A stretch of 64,000 nucleotides of DNA from Coleofasciculus sp. FACHB-T130 (GTDB lineage Bacteria; Cyanobacteriota; Cyanobacteriia; Cyanobacteriales; FACHB-T130): positions 48,359 through 112,358 of the forward strand of contig NZ_JACJOG010000020.1 in the NCBI RefSeq assembly GCF_014695375.1, written 5' to 3'. Position 1 is the stretch's first letter. The number at the start of each line of letters is the position of its first letter. Below, one piece after another: positions 29,801 to 37,908 of this stretch. The notes under the pieces were generated by a model that worked only from the letters and a program-made list of their open reading frames with translations, had not been told where the DNA came from and did not search any database. A program made the translations under genes and the position numbers.

Positions 29801-32032
29801 ACTCAAGTTGCCAGTGATGTCCAAACTACCCAGATCAAGTGTTCCATTATTGGTTAGGAAAACATCATTTGATACTGAAGTTCCTGCCAGTTTCTCAATC
29901 TTTGTAGAGAGGGGATTTGTTGCCTCTCCTACTGATCCTTTTGCATTTAGTATTAGTTTTCCAGTTCCGCCGATAGTAATATCTGTGCCTGTTACCGCAC
30001 TCGTTATTGCTCCAGTATTGAGGGTCAAGGTTTTGTCAGCATCTACAATCAGACCCTCAATGAAGGTTAATGCCCCACCATTCAGGGTCAAGTTAAACTC
30101 TTCGCTACTCAGATTAATCGTCCCCGAACCGCCACTAGAACCGATGCTAATCGCACCTGTTGCTCCAAGTTGACCAATTGTTACGGTACCGGAGGAATTG
30201 AGGCGGTTAGTCAGTTCATTGGTGTTCAGATTGAATGTGCCAGTAGCACCATTTCCTATGCCGATCGTGGAAGTCGGATGGGTTGATTGGAAGGTGATAT
30301 CTCCAGCACCTGCATTAATCAGCGAGCCATCATTGAGATCAACATCAGTGGCTGTAATTAAAACATTACCGTTATTTGTTTTGATGGTAGCGTTGTTAAT
30401 AACTTGACCCGAACCCGTTACTGTGCCACTTGAATCATTAGCACTTAGGTTGACTGAACCACCGTTGGTCGTAATATTTTTATTAACTGTAATGTTGTTG
30501 CCAGCTTGAGCAGTTAACCCAACCTTATCAGTAGTAATCTTGACTTCCGCATCAAAAGTAATATCATTTTTGGCTTGCAAGGTGACATTAGAAGTCGCAC
30601 CATTGATCAAAGCTACGTTTAATTTTGTGCTATTTGTGCCGATATCGGCGTCAGCAAACTGATCGACTTTATCTAAAGTAGCAGTATCAAAACCTGCATT
30701 CACAACGGTTATATTTGTCGGATCGAGCAACAAGGTTCCGATATTACCGTTTGGTGCCAGAGTGTTAACATTCCCCTGAAAGTCTAGAAATTTAAATCCT
30801 GAAACTTCGACAAAGCCACCATTTCCACCTTGAGTGCCGCCACGGGCTGTAATATTGCCGTAGAAACGGGTTGTCTCATCTGCCCAAACAATTACCTTAC
30901 CGCCGTTGCCGTTGAGGAGGGCATCTGCGGCAATCAGAGAGTCGCTACTGACGTAGGTGCGAGATGCATTGGGTACGGTGCCCTTCCCTTGATAATCGCC
31001 GCCAATTCGCACTGTGCCGCCGCCGAGGGTGCCGGAAGCATTAATGTTGGCACCCACCAATCCCACTTTATTGCCGACAATTTGGACGGTGCCTCCGGTT
31101 TGTCCTGGGGCAGTGTTTGAGGTATTCAGGGAACCAGAAGCAATTACAGTACCTGTATCTGTGGGTATCGCCGTGCCGGAACCTGTTAAATAAACCGTGC
31201 CGTCAGCGGCGACAGTCATTTTCGTGGCTCCCACATCCCCAGCACCTGTCAACATCTGAGGTAAGGAGGCAATCGGAAGCTTCCAGTCATTCGGTTGATT
31301 GCCTGCTGCTGCTAGGGGTTGAATTTCTACACTCAGTAAACTTCCTGCCTGAGAAATGCGTACTACGCTCTCACCAGGCACTGCTGCCACCGTGATATTA
31401 CCTCCCGGTGCTGACAATTGCCCGGTACTGACTACGGTGCCACCGAGTAAGGTTAAATTCTGTCCGGCGTTGACTGCCAAGTTTCCAGCATTTGCGATCG
31501 CTCCCGGCTGACTCATTGCGAAGGCAAAGCCGTTGGGCGTACCCACTAAAGCGTTATAGTCGTTGGCACCCGTGGCGCTGAACCAATTGCTCCCAAAGCC
31601 AATGCCGTTAGCAGTGGTGGCGGTGAAGGAGGCAGGCACATTTAGGCTGGCTCCTGCGCCAAAGATAATGCCTGCGGGGTTCATCAAGAACAGGTTTGAA
31701 TTCCCACCCGTAACCTGGATGAGACCGTTAATTACTGAGGCATTTCCCCCATTGACACGACCCAGGATGTTTTGAATGGATGGGTTTGAGAGGAAGTTGC
31801 CTATCTCGTTTTGATTCAGCCCAAACTGAGTGAAGCTGTGGAAGAGATTCGAGCCATTACTAGAAAGGGTGCCGCCACTAATGTCAATCTGGTTTCCATT
31901 CTGGTTAACCAGAGTATTCGTGTCATTGGGAGCCGGAATGATTGACTGTGCTGAGGTGGATGTGGCACCTACAGAACCCCCATACAACAACAGGGCTAAC
32001 AGGGCACCGATTCTGCTGGTAAATACTGACAT
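20843..32032 (-). CDS. Giant exported TPS-domain protein with C-terminal CHAT protease
   Basis: A 3,729-residue protein. Its ATG at 32030-32032 follows AAGGAAGAG; an in-frame TTG one codon upstream is not needed. A signal peptide (~8-30) precedes a filamentous-haemagglutinin/two-partner-secretion domain (~31-160, with LMNPAGIIFGAG). The passenger (~160-3300) is Gly/Asn/Thr-rich and repetitive, as in secreted beta-helices. It contains about seven ~155-160-residue modules marked by ADMNL and five 42-residue repeats. The C-terminal ~350 residues form a CHAT (caspase-like) domain with HLATHAEF (His ~3572) and LSACRSALG (Cys ~3615). Family knowledge suggests export through a TpsB-type pore, but none is encoded nearby. 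The target of the protease is unknown. Confidence 0.9.
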   Translation of the reverse strand: MSVFTSRIGALLALLLYGGSVGATSTSAQSIIPAPNDTNTLVNQNGNQIDISGGTLSSNGSNLFHSFTQFGLNQNEIGNFLSNPSIQNILGRVNGGNASVINGLIQVTGGNSNLFLMNPAGIIFGAGASLNVPASFTATTANGIGFGSNWFSATGANDYNALVGTPNGFAFAMSQPGAIANAGNLAVNAGQNLTLLGGTVVSTGQLSAPGGNITVAAVPGESVVRISQAGSLLSVEIQPLAAAGNQPNDWKLPIASLPQMLTGAGDVGATKMTVAADGTVYLTGSGTAIPTDTGTVIASGSLNTSNTAPGQTGGTVQIVGNKVGLVGANINASGTLGGGTVRIGGDYQGKGTVPNASRTYVSSDSLIAADALLNGNGGKVIVWADETTRFYGNITARGGTQGGNGGFVEVSGFKFLDFQGNVNTLAPNGNIGTLLLDPTNITVVNAGFDTATLDKVDQFADADIGTNSTKLNVALINGATSNVTLQAKNDITFDAEVKITTDKVGLTAQAGNNITVNKNITTNGGSVNLSANDSSGTVTGSGQVINNATIKTNNGNVLITATDVDLNDGSLINAGAGDITFQSTHPTSTIGIGNGATGTFNLNTNELTNRLNSSGTVTIGQLGATGAISIGSSGGSGTINLSSEEFNLTLNGGALTFIEGLIVDADKTLTLNTGAITSAVTGTDITIGGTGKLILNAKGSVGEATNPLSTKIEKLAGTSVSNDVFLTNNGTLDLGSLDITGNLSVTTTSGDITDSDTVKISGTGSFKTSEADADINLDQLTLTGAIALNTTGTGDVTIKNATGVKLAASSIGGKLEVTATTGDISNSAAVSVGSTATLTAKNKIELKANFTTNGMTTLDAGAGQFEIASGATLSTTNGDLAITATDFDLFGKVNSGGGKTSLDAKDKSLSLSNAVSSGATITGEQLENITAKNLAIATSGNITVNGISAGNSNNIGPLALNATGVNSTVTFDKTASTFKALSVDSKNGVAINTNIATNTGDLTIKGNVSVGSDVSLTTGSSNGSISISGKVDGAQDLSLTAGTGNIKLDGAVGSDTPIGNLTFTSAKDVETKAIAAASITQTAGTGTTTFNGELKTNTVTGIHLSGTKFIFNSPVTTTSNGTVTINNSGNLTVAANADMNLAGGFSQTGTGAVSTAGNITTTSSNISFKGAVTLTDNVKLDTGAGDINFSQTVVGSGKNLELIAGTGKVDLGGAVGSSGTPIGNLTIGANTINLAPSINAAGVTLKPGTSGKTIGVGIGVEGINFTLDQLKNITASNLIIGDATNTTSIQIGTLLNPLTENLTFISKGTVDITAPLPLPLSVINNLTITNGGKLTIAPNADINLGGAFVQNGSGSVATASNITAEKGISFTSAVTLTGADIAFKTGTGTGNITFNSTLNGTNPGGQNLTLEAGNGTIQFKNAVGTTTPLGNLTINSGNVNADAAINAASLTQKAGNGTYSAITASDIQLTGNIFNLNGAINTTSGGITINNSQKLTIAADADMNLGGAFQQMGSGTVSTAGDIQAESGISFSGNVTLTGGVKLNTGTGSGDIAFTGAITGGGKDLELSAGTGNITLSNASGLGNFKINSASDVQAGAITATSITQGAVTPTTGTTTYSTLNAAGDINLKGNIFNLNDAIKTTGGGVTITNSGLLTIAPAADMNLAGKFVQNGTGNVVTGGDITASSIQFDQGVSLTDSVSFNTSGSNGAIAFNSTIDGKHNLTLKAGSGSINFKDNLGTVTPLGNLKIESGNVNATAAINAASLTQNAGSGTYSPITAYSINLTGNVFNLNGAINTESGGITIKNSGQLTIDPAADMNLAGAFLQNGTGKVSAGGNITASGIQFNQGVSLSDHVNFDTSASNGAIAFNNTVDGKQNLILNAGSGDITFSNTVGGTTALGNLVANSTGITTFSSTVNTTSLSTTGVGGATKLNGNVTTANSQSYGNNVLLTGDIILKGDEIDFLGGTDSVAGTGNLTLQTATVGKAIAIGFDQDASLNINDTDLAALHDGFSSITIGNASGSQDIIVDSATFKDAVTIQAGTGALTVQGTSPGITSNASIHLIGGATTLNSGISTTDGGNLTLTNSDVLKIASGTKMTLSGAFVQNGTGSVSTAGNITASSIQFNQGVNLTGSISLQTGAGDISFGNTLNGSHDLTLTAGTGNINFTDAVGGSSKFGSVTINSAQNVVFKNPVTTTNNGGVSINNTGTLTIDAAADMNLDGAFSQGGTGGVITAGDITTTNDTISFSGAVNLTGAVSLNTGAGVGDISFGNTVNGSQNLNLAAGTGNVIFNNWVGKSAALSNLTVSNAALVAFKSTANLTGNLNLTAAEINFDGGDNTIVGGGTVQLQPAKPNQAIAIGGFEETPALDITQKDINALGGFKPIIIGSDSGTGTIDVNAVTFDDPVKIQSPNGTINVNGTIQGVDDAAIALNGATTNLGANISTQGQDITLGQLGKTVELQTDIALASGGGNIIFEGNVSAQQPPNNKQGQGLTLNPGAGQAIFKGNVGSPYLLKYLTINNDLGVVIIGGENATLKGNSADVYQELTVNAKQTFLSGIITTLEGNIIFNGDVTLMDDTFLNTGALGAGNISFNGTLDSEKGEYNDLKMIAGTGNIFFGKTVGAGEGKGLGAILIENATDVTALSTIVADSLTQLSGSTTTLAGDMTTTKPAGVNITANNIQAGGSLNTNGGKVNLNGNGGVSASNITSKGGEINLNSAQGAIASNGTLDSSGGKVNLTANQGVTAANITSKGGEISLNSTQGAIASNGTLDSSGGKVNLTANQGVTAANITSKGGEISLNSTQGAIASNGTLDSSGGKVNLTANQGVTAANITSKGGEIALNSSSGAIASNGTLDSSGGNVNLNGKTGVTAANITSKGGEIALNSSSGAIASNGTLDSSGGKVNLTANQKITTNNISSKGGGISLTSDTGAINTAALDSSSATGAGGAIALNSKQGAIQTGSLISKGDTDSGGITVIANDSITTLDLDATATKGAGNAIALTSQNAAVQTGNVKTSGSPITVSAQDNITAGNIDSASEQGKGGAIALTSKNGAITAANLTSKGTTGGGAVTVAAPGSITTANIDTSSTNGTGGAIRLTAIAPLHALLSDAAAIQSGNLLSQGTAGGGDIEVSAQGIITAGVIDSSSSFGKGGNVTLANPLIELNKKPIDDIQVVSINAQSGGSAFGGVVKITTDRFFRATGTFTDSKNPFATSISTIGGAGDGAIMISHGGGSSFTPFVVGDATENGTAGALTTGTGFLSTILPSKEFPGPYRQGNIQITPRRPGDNLLPYFGAMPLNTPTSVSDVTVDTTSDLDSTITSKFDQHLGQTGNITNPKAAANLLSQIEKQTSIKSAFVYAVFAPDQVSSSQKTQINKDDERLELILVTGEGKTKRVRVPGSKRGTLGASASRSQILKVAGKLRNAITNKNKLNDDYRAPAEQLYQWLIAPIKDELEAQGIQNLVFIMDAGLRSLPIAALHDGQQFLIEKYSIGLMPSLSLTDTRYASIKNAKVLAMGADRFTNKTQNPLPAVPVELSMITSKLWQGKSFLNEAFTLKNLKAQRTSTPYEIIHLATHAEFKSGALGNSYIQLWDTQLRLDQVRQLGWNKPAVELLVLSACRSALGNEEAELGFAGFAVQAGVKSALASLWYVSDEGTLGLMTDFYKELKKAPIKAEALRQAQLAMLKGKVRLEGGKLHTSDGNMPLPSSLASIGDKDLKHPYFWSAFTMIGSPW
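21805..21841 (-). repeat. HIP1-type repeat inside the CHAT region
   Basis: A GCGATCGC followed by GAAGCGGATGCGCC is read in frame as a Ser/Ala/Gly-rich insert between RVRVPG and ILKVAG. Similar GCGAAGCGGATGC text occurs in the intergenic element at 43212-43240, so this looks like repeat DNA tolerated inside the gene. Confidence 0.5.
23285..23914 (-). repeat. Five tandem 126-bp repeats in the CHAT gene
   Basis: Five copies of a 126-bp unit follow one another, each encoding 42 residues starting KGGEI and containing GAIASNGTLDSSGG and a NITS end. The CCACCTTT anchor recurs at 126-bp steps (about 23405, 23531, 23657, 23783 and 23909). Central copies are nearly identical, which suggests recent expansion or gene conversion. 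Confidence 0.85.
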
Positions 32033-32778
32033 CAATCTCTTCCTTAGGGGTGATGAAAAATTTGCGGCAACTCTACAGTCCCCAATTTTTCTGGGTCACT
32101 CCGTAATATCACAGCTTTGATGAAGGAATGATTAATTAGATATTGAATACTTTAAAGAGTTGATAAAGATGGGTATTTTGCTTTAGGAAATTTTCATAAA
32201 GCTGGCTATTTTTGCTTTGGTTTTTATAGGCTGCTTGTTGAATTCATTGCAACTGAAGCCTTTTTGAGACCTGCCTCAACTTTGCATTTTTTAACTTTCG
32301 ACAGGTAGCAGGATTAATATTCGACCATTCAGCAGCAAACCTGATTTTTTAGACAAAGCAGGCTAGTGGTTAATCATTTTTCGTCAAAAGCAGATGTGGA
32401 AGTGTAAAAATAATTATTAATTAGTAAAAATATTTGTGTATTTATTTATAGTATTTTTTAGCCGAAATATACATTATGAATTGGCTCGATCATTTAAGCG
32501 TGAACAGATGGAAAGATTCTCAGGTATGGGAATATTTTATAAATATTGTTTTTTATGGCTAATTGTTCATTGATTAGCAATCTTGCCATTAGCTGTCCCA
32601 AATTAGTTGCAGATGAATTGAGAAGTGGGATACATCTGTAAAGACATGACAGTCAAAAAGTCCCTACCGAACGTTAGAGCTGCACTATATTCCACCCAAC
32701 TGACAAACGCTCTAAATTTCTCAAGCAAGCGATCGCTTCGCTGAGTGCAATACTCATGATTGTTAACCTCTCCCAAAC
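32033..32778. other. AT-rich non-coding region
   Basis: About 745 bp upstream of the giant gene and downstream of atpC. It is AT-rich, especially 32390-32470, and has no convincing gene on either strand. The promoter of the giant gene should lie near 32100-32200. A HIP1 site is present near 32730. Confidence 0.4.
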
Positions 32779-32811
32779 GAAAAACTTCTCCCGTTGAGTT
32801 ACAGGAGAAGC
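32779..32811 (-). terminator. Terminator of atpD-atpC
   Basis: On the reverse strand CTTCTCC (32804-32810) and GGAGAAG (32785-32791) pair around a 12-base loop, followed by TTTTTCG. It lies 30 bp after the atpC stop. Confidence 0.7.
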
Positions 32812-32840
32812 TTTTCAGAAGACTTGAGTGTTGACAGATT

Positions 32841-33257
32841 TTAGGCTTGAACCATGCCACCAGCAGCTTGAAAACGAGCGCGGGCACGTCTGAGGGCTTG
32901 AGTTGCCTGAATTTGCTCTTGACGGGAACCACCACCCTCAACCTGATTAAGCCTCGCCTCAGCTTCGGTATAAGCAGCACGGGCTTGTTCCCGATCGATT
33001 TTGTCGCCGCGCTCGGCACCGTTAACCAGAATGGTTACTTCATTCTCATCCACTTCTGCAAAGCCACCCATGAGGGCGATGGGCACCCAATCTTTACCAG
33101 AACGGACACGCATGACACCGATATCCAGTGCGGTCAATAAAGGAGCATGACCGCTGAGGATACCGAGTTGACCTGTAGTGCTAGGCAGAATTACTTCTTC
33201 AGCACTAGAATCCCAGACAGTTCTGTCGGGAGAAACAACGCGAACAGTTAAAGCCAT
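32841..33257 (-). CDS. atpC: ATP synthase epsilon subunit
   Basis: The F1 central-stalk epsilon subunit, which couples rotation and can inhibit ATP hydrolysis. The start is taken as ATG 33255-33257 ([12 protein letters not shown]). A 13-residue upstream extension in the same frame is encoded by heptamer repeats and is not needed. The 138-residue protein has the N-terminal beta-sandwich ([30 protein letters not shown]) and the C-terminal helical hairpin ([11 protein letters not shown] and [12 protein letters not shown]). It is co-transcribed after atpD, as is usual for the separate cyanobacterial beta-epsilon operon. Confidence 0.95.
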   Translation of the reverse strand: MALTVRVVSPDRTVWDSSAEEVILPSTTGQLGILSGHAPLLTALDIGVMRVRSGKDWVPIALMGGFAEVDENEVTILVNGAERGDKIDREQARAAYTEAEARLNQVEGGGSRQEQIQATQALRRARARFQAAGGMVQA

Positions 33258-33275
33258 AATTTGTGAGTTGTCAGT

Positions 33276-33339
33276 TGTTAGTTGGTCATTGGTCATTGGT
33301 CATTAGTCATTAGCCAGTGAAAAAAGGCTAATGACTAAT
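33276..33339. repeat. Heptamer repeats and 14-bp hairpin between atpD and atpC
   Basis: Tandem TTGGTCA/TTAGTCA heptamers (33276-33315) end in ATTAGTCATTAGCC, which is inverted exactly as GGCTAATGACTAAT (33326-33339). The repeats are of the STRR type. In the mRNA the hairpin would sit between the two subunit genes and could influence atpC translation or transcript ends. Confidence 0.65.
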
Positions 33340-33355
33340 GGCAAATGCCTATGGA

Positions 33356-34825
<1,470 letters not shown>

Positions 34826-34947
34826 CTATCTGTATAGATACGGGAAAACAGTCTTAACATTTAGCAATGCCATTTTCCAGAGTACCACTGAAAGGATGCC
34901 GAATCTGTCTGGCGGCTTGAGTTGATCCCCATATAGGAATATAGGAT

Positions 34948-35008
34948 GCGATCGCGCTCATGCGAAGCGAGGCGTTAGCCTAGCGCAGAAAAAGTCAGTT
35001 CGCTCTTT
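34948..35008 (+). repeat. Dispersed repeat, family R1, copy 1
   Basis: It contains GCGATCGC, then AAGCGAGGCGTTAGCCTAGCGC and AGTCAGTTCGCT. Relatives lie at 36659-36742 in the same direction and at 45311-45398 and 54678-54739 in the opposite direction. Confidence 0.75.
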
Positions 35009-35124
35009 CGTGTTCTGAATCGAGAGAGAGTACCGTATCATCTTTGGATTTCTGCCAGTGGCGGAGATTGCTCTAATTGTTGAATCAGTAGCCAGATGAC
35101 GGCACCAAGAGCAAGTTAGTAGCC

Positions 35125-35159
35125 ATAAAAAAATGGCTGTGCCTCCTGAAAGACACAGC
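35125..35159 (-). terminator. Terminator of PEP-CTERM gene, array copy 1
   Basis: On the reverse strand GCTGTGTCTTTC pairs with a GGCACAGC arm and is followed by ATTTTTTT. The same hairpin follows array copies 2 and 3, and a truncated form is kept at the fourth. Confidence 0.8.
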
Positions 35160-35249
35160 ACTATCAAAAATTATGCTTCGGATCTAAGGTCTTACTCTTG
35201 TGCCTGAGATAGGCAAACCACCTAAACTATCTTTGCCATCCCAGCCAAA

Positions 35250-36080
35250 TTAAGCTTTTAGTGCTTTTTGCTTGTGGCGACGGCTCATCAAAGTCATACC
35301 ACCGACACTCAGCAAGCCGAGCATTAAGCTGGGTTCTGGAACATCCTGCGGAGGCGCTACGACTCCCACAGACTTACCTTTAATGAACACAGCGGAATCG
35401 AATGAAGTATCTCCTACATCCTTAATCTTGATGCTAAGAGTGTTCTTGGCGTTTTTGTTCAGCAAACCTTCAAACGTCAAGGTTTTGGTGTAACCATCTA
35501 ACTCAGTACCAAGACTCCCTAGGGGATTGTTAATGTAGTCGGCATGATAAGGACCAGCCGCATTGGGAACAAGGTTGTTAATCGTGACGGTTTTGCCATC
35601 GGTCAACTTCGCTAGGTTGACGCCATTGAGCAACAGTTCAAAAGAGTCGTTGTACGCAGAACCACCCCACTCTACGAACTCTTCCGAGCCGAAGACATAT
35701 TGGAAGAACAGCTTCTCTACTGAAGCGCCAGCATCAAAGCTAATATCGAGCTGAGCCAACGTTCCAGAACCTGAAGTACCTTCAGAATCATTAGGACCGA
35801 CTACATCGGTGACATTCCCGGTACTCAAGACGATGCCGTCTTTCAAACCGAAGGGGTCGTCACTGAAAAGACCAAAAGCATCAGTATTGCCTGTGGCATT
35901 GACCGAAAAGTTACTCAATCCAGTCGTATCGCCCAACAGAGCATTCAGCAAAGCATTCGTATTGTTGTTTGGAGTTACCGTGAATGCCATTGCTGAATTC
36001 CCAAACATCGTCAGGGCAGCAGTAACACCAATAGCGGCTGAAGCAGAGATTTTACTAATAAGATTCATGGTTCGTCTCAT
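35250..36080 (-). CDS. Choice-of-anchor L PEP-CTERM protein, array copy 1
   Basis: A 276-residue surface protein. The signal peptide (~10-32, ends AMA) leads to a choice-of-anchor L domain (~35-240), with DDPFGLKDGIVLSTG and FFQYVFGSEEFVEWGG. A PEP-CTERM sorting signal follows: VPEPSLML, a hydrophobic helix and the basic end SRRHKQK. Family knowledge says exosortase cuts near PEP and sends such proteins to the cell surface or exopolymer; no exosortase gene is in the window. It is the first of three close tandem paralogues. Its N-terminal ~100 residues are almost identical to those of copy 2, which suggests gene conversion or recent duplication. Confidence 0.9.
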   Translation of the reverse strand: MRRTMNLISKISASAAIGVTAALTMFGNSAMAFTVTPNNNTNALLNALLGDTTGLSNFSVNATGNTDAFGLFSDDPFGLKDGIVLSTGNVTDVVGPNDSEGTSGSGTLAQLDISFDAGASVEKLFFQYVFGSEEFVEWGGSAYNDSFELLLNGVNLAKLTDGKTVTINNLVPNAAGPYHADYINNPLGSLGTELDGYTKTLTFEGLLNKNAKNTLSIKIKDVGDTSFDSAVFIKGKSVGVVAPPQDVPEPSLMLGLLSVGGMTLMSRRHKQKALKA

Positions 36081-36118
36081 ACAAGATAGATGCTGACAGT
36101 GAAAATACCCAGGCGTTC

Positions 36119-36143
36119 GCAGCTTTTTTATAAACAGAAGCTG
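36119..36143 (-). promoter_or_regulatory. Conserved 5' leader hairpin, copy 1
   Basis: GCAGCTTTTT and GAAGCTG (stem) lie ~40 bp upstream of the ATG. Equivalent hairpins precede copies 2 and 3 at the same place, with changed loops, so the structure may matter for expression. Confidence 0.55.
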
Positions 36144-36658
36144 TAACTACTTAGAAAGTTTGTTCCTTAGGCTTACTTTTACTACAGGTACAAGTATGCG
36201 TATTTCGTAAAAGCTACTGATTAATTTTGATAATTCTTCAGCGCTTATACAAATGTATATTCGGCTCAAAATGTCAATAAGTGAATCTTATAAAGTTGGA
36301 GAAAGACGAACTGTAGAAATTACTTAGGCTTTAATGTTGTTTTTGCTTACCAGCTATCAAGGCATGAAAGCCTTTTCAGGTAAGGTGTCTGCTCATCAAT
36401 ATTTATCCGCAGCTTTACAGAAAACTTACAATTATAAAATAACTTACAAGGGAAGAATAGTTGCGGAATTTCTTATCCAATAAAGCTTTAATAGTAATTT
36501 GCTGCTGAAAAATAAATGAAGATTCTATGAAGCTCTAAGTTGACAAGTACGTAAATTTACTTAAAAAGTATTACGTAGAACAGGTTTTTATTGGCTGCAA
36601 TCTGCCTGCAAGAGCTTGGCTTCATCGTCGGGCGATCGCTTGTAAGGCATTCTTAGGC
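36144..36658. other. Non-coding part of array unit
   Basis: AT-rich DNA between the leader of copy 1 and the downstream repeat of copy 2. It includes GTACGTAAATTTACTTA and ATTACGTA near 36547-36577, whose counterpart lies at 38492-38522. No gene was seen. Confidence 0.45.
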
Positions 36659-36742
36659 AAGACGCGATCGCGTACAGCTCTTTGGGTATGAAAACAGCGA
36701 AGCGAGGCGTTAGCCTAGCGCTGAAAGAGTCAATTCGCTCTC
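36659..36742 (+). repeat. Dispersed repeat, family R1, copy 2
   Basis: An ~84-bp copy, almost identical over its length to the reverse complement of 45311-45398. It includes GCGATCGCGTACAGC, CTTTGGG, ATGAAAACAGCG and AGGCGTTAGCCTAGCGCTG. Confidence 0.8.
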
Positions 36743-36860
36743 TTATATACTCAATCGAGAGAGAATACCGTCTCACCTTTGGGTTTCTGCCAGCAGCGGA
36801 GATTGCCCTCATCGTTGAATCAGTAACGAGATCACAGCAGCAAGAGCAAGTTAGTAGCCA

Positions 36861-36897
36861 TAAAAAAAATCGCTGTGCCTTCTGTAAAGACACAGCG
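36861..36897 (-). terminator. Terminator of PEP-CTERM gene, array copy 2
   Basis: CGCTGTG and CACAGCG arms are followed on the reverse strand by a run of T. It is the counterpart of the hairpin at 35125-35159. Confidence 0.8.
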
Positions 36898-36984
36898 CTG
36901 TCAAAACTTATGCTTCGGATTTAAGGTCTTATTCTTACGCCTGAGATAAGTGCTTAAGCATCTATCTTTGCCATTCCAGTCAGA

Positions 36985-37815
36985 TTAAGCCTTCAGTGCT
37001 TTTTGCTTATTGCGACGGCTCATCAAAGTCATACCACCGACGCTCAGCAAGCCGAGCATTAAGCTGGGTTCCGGAACATCCTTCGGAGGCGCTACGACTC
37101 CCACAGAATTCCCTTTAATGAACACTGCGGAATCTAATGCACTATCTCCTACATCCTGAATCTTGATACTGAGAGTGTTCTTGGCGTTTTTGTTGAGCAA
37201 ACCTTCAAACGTCAAGGTTTTGGTGTAACCATCTAACTGAGTGCCAGGACTCCCTGCGGGATTGTTAATGTAGTCGGCGTTATAAGGACCGTTAGGATTG
37301 GGAACGAGGTTGTTGATCGTGACTGTGTTCCCATCGGTCAACTTCGCTAGGTTGACACCATTGAGCAACAGTTCAAACGAGTCGTTGAATGAGGAACCAC
37401 CGTACTCTACGAACTCTTCCGAGCCGAAGACATACTGGAAGAACAGCTTCTCTACGGTCGCGCCAGCGTCAAAGCTAATATCGAGCTGAGCCAAGGTTCC
37501 GGCACCTGAAGTACCTGTAGAATCATTAGGACCCACTACATTGCTGACATCCCCGGTACTCAAGACGATGCCGTCTTTCAAACCGAAGGGGTCATCATTG
37601 AAAAGACCAAAAGCATCAGTATTGCCTGTGGCATTGACCGAAAAGTTACTCAATCCAGTCGTATCGCCCAATAGGGCATTCAGCAAAGCATTCGTATTGT
37701 TGTTTGGAGTTACTGTGAATGCCATTGCTGAATTCCCAAACATTGTCAGGGCAGCAGTAACACCAATAGCGGCTGAAGCAGAGATTTTACTAATAAGATT
37801 CATGGTTTGTCTCAC
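36985..37815 (-). CDS. Choice-of-anchor L PEP-CTERM protein, array copy 2
   Basis: 276 residues, collinear with copy 1: signal peptide, choice-of-anchor L domain (GTLAQLDISFDAG, FFQYVFGSEEFVEYGG) and PEP-CTERM tail (VPEPSLML, ending SRRNKQK). The first ~75 residues are identical to copy 1 except one (NDDPF for SDDPF). Differences concentrate in the middle (for example PNPNGPYNADYIN for PNAAGPYHADYIN). Start ATG 37813-37815. Its leader differs from those of the sisters by an inserted repeat of about 28 bp. Secretion and exosortase sorting are inferred from the tail. The ligand or structural role is unknown. Confidence 0.9.
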   Translation of the reverse strand: MRQTMNLISKISASAAIGVTAALTMFGNSAMAFTVTPNNNTNALLNALLGDTTGLSNFSVNATGNTDAFGLFNDDPFGLKDGIVLSTGDVSNVVGPNDSTGTSGAGTLAQLDISFDAGATVEKLFFQYVFGSEEFVEYGGSSFNDSFELLLNGVNLAKLTDGNTVTINNLVPNPNGPYNADYINNPAGSPGTQLDGYTKTLTFEGLLNKNAKNTLSIKIQDVGDSALDSAVFIKGNSVGVVAPPKDVPEPSLMLGLLSVGGMTLMSRRNKQKALKA

Positions 37816-37851
37816 ACAAGAATTAGATGTTGCCAGGGAAAATACCCTGGT

Positions 37852-37880
37852 GTGCGAACTGACAAGTCAGCGCTTCGCTA
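37852..37880. repeat. Short palindromic repeat (R2) inserted in copy-2 leader
   Basis: TGCGAACTGACAAGTCAGCGC and neighbouring bases interrupt DNA that is continuous in array copy 1 (ACCCAGGCGTTCGCAGC there). The reverse complement occurs at 40545-40578. Confidence 0.65.
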
Positions 37881-37882
37881 TC

Positions 37883-37908
37883 GCAGCTTTTCTATTAACA
37901 GAAGCTGC
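37883..37908 (-). promoter_or_regulatory. Conserved 5' leader hairpin, copy 2
   Basis: GCAGCTTTTC and GAAGCTGC form the stem, the counterpart of 36119-36143, but pushed ~28 bp further from the start codon by the inserted repeat. Confidence 0.55.

Noticed and set aside
22055..30407. Many forward-strand open frames opposite the giant CHAT gene, up to 221 residues
   Set aside because: They mirror the repetitive reverse-strand gene, have repetitive Val/Leu/Pro composition, and lack ribosome binding sites or recognisable domains.
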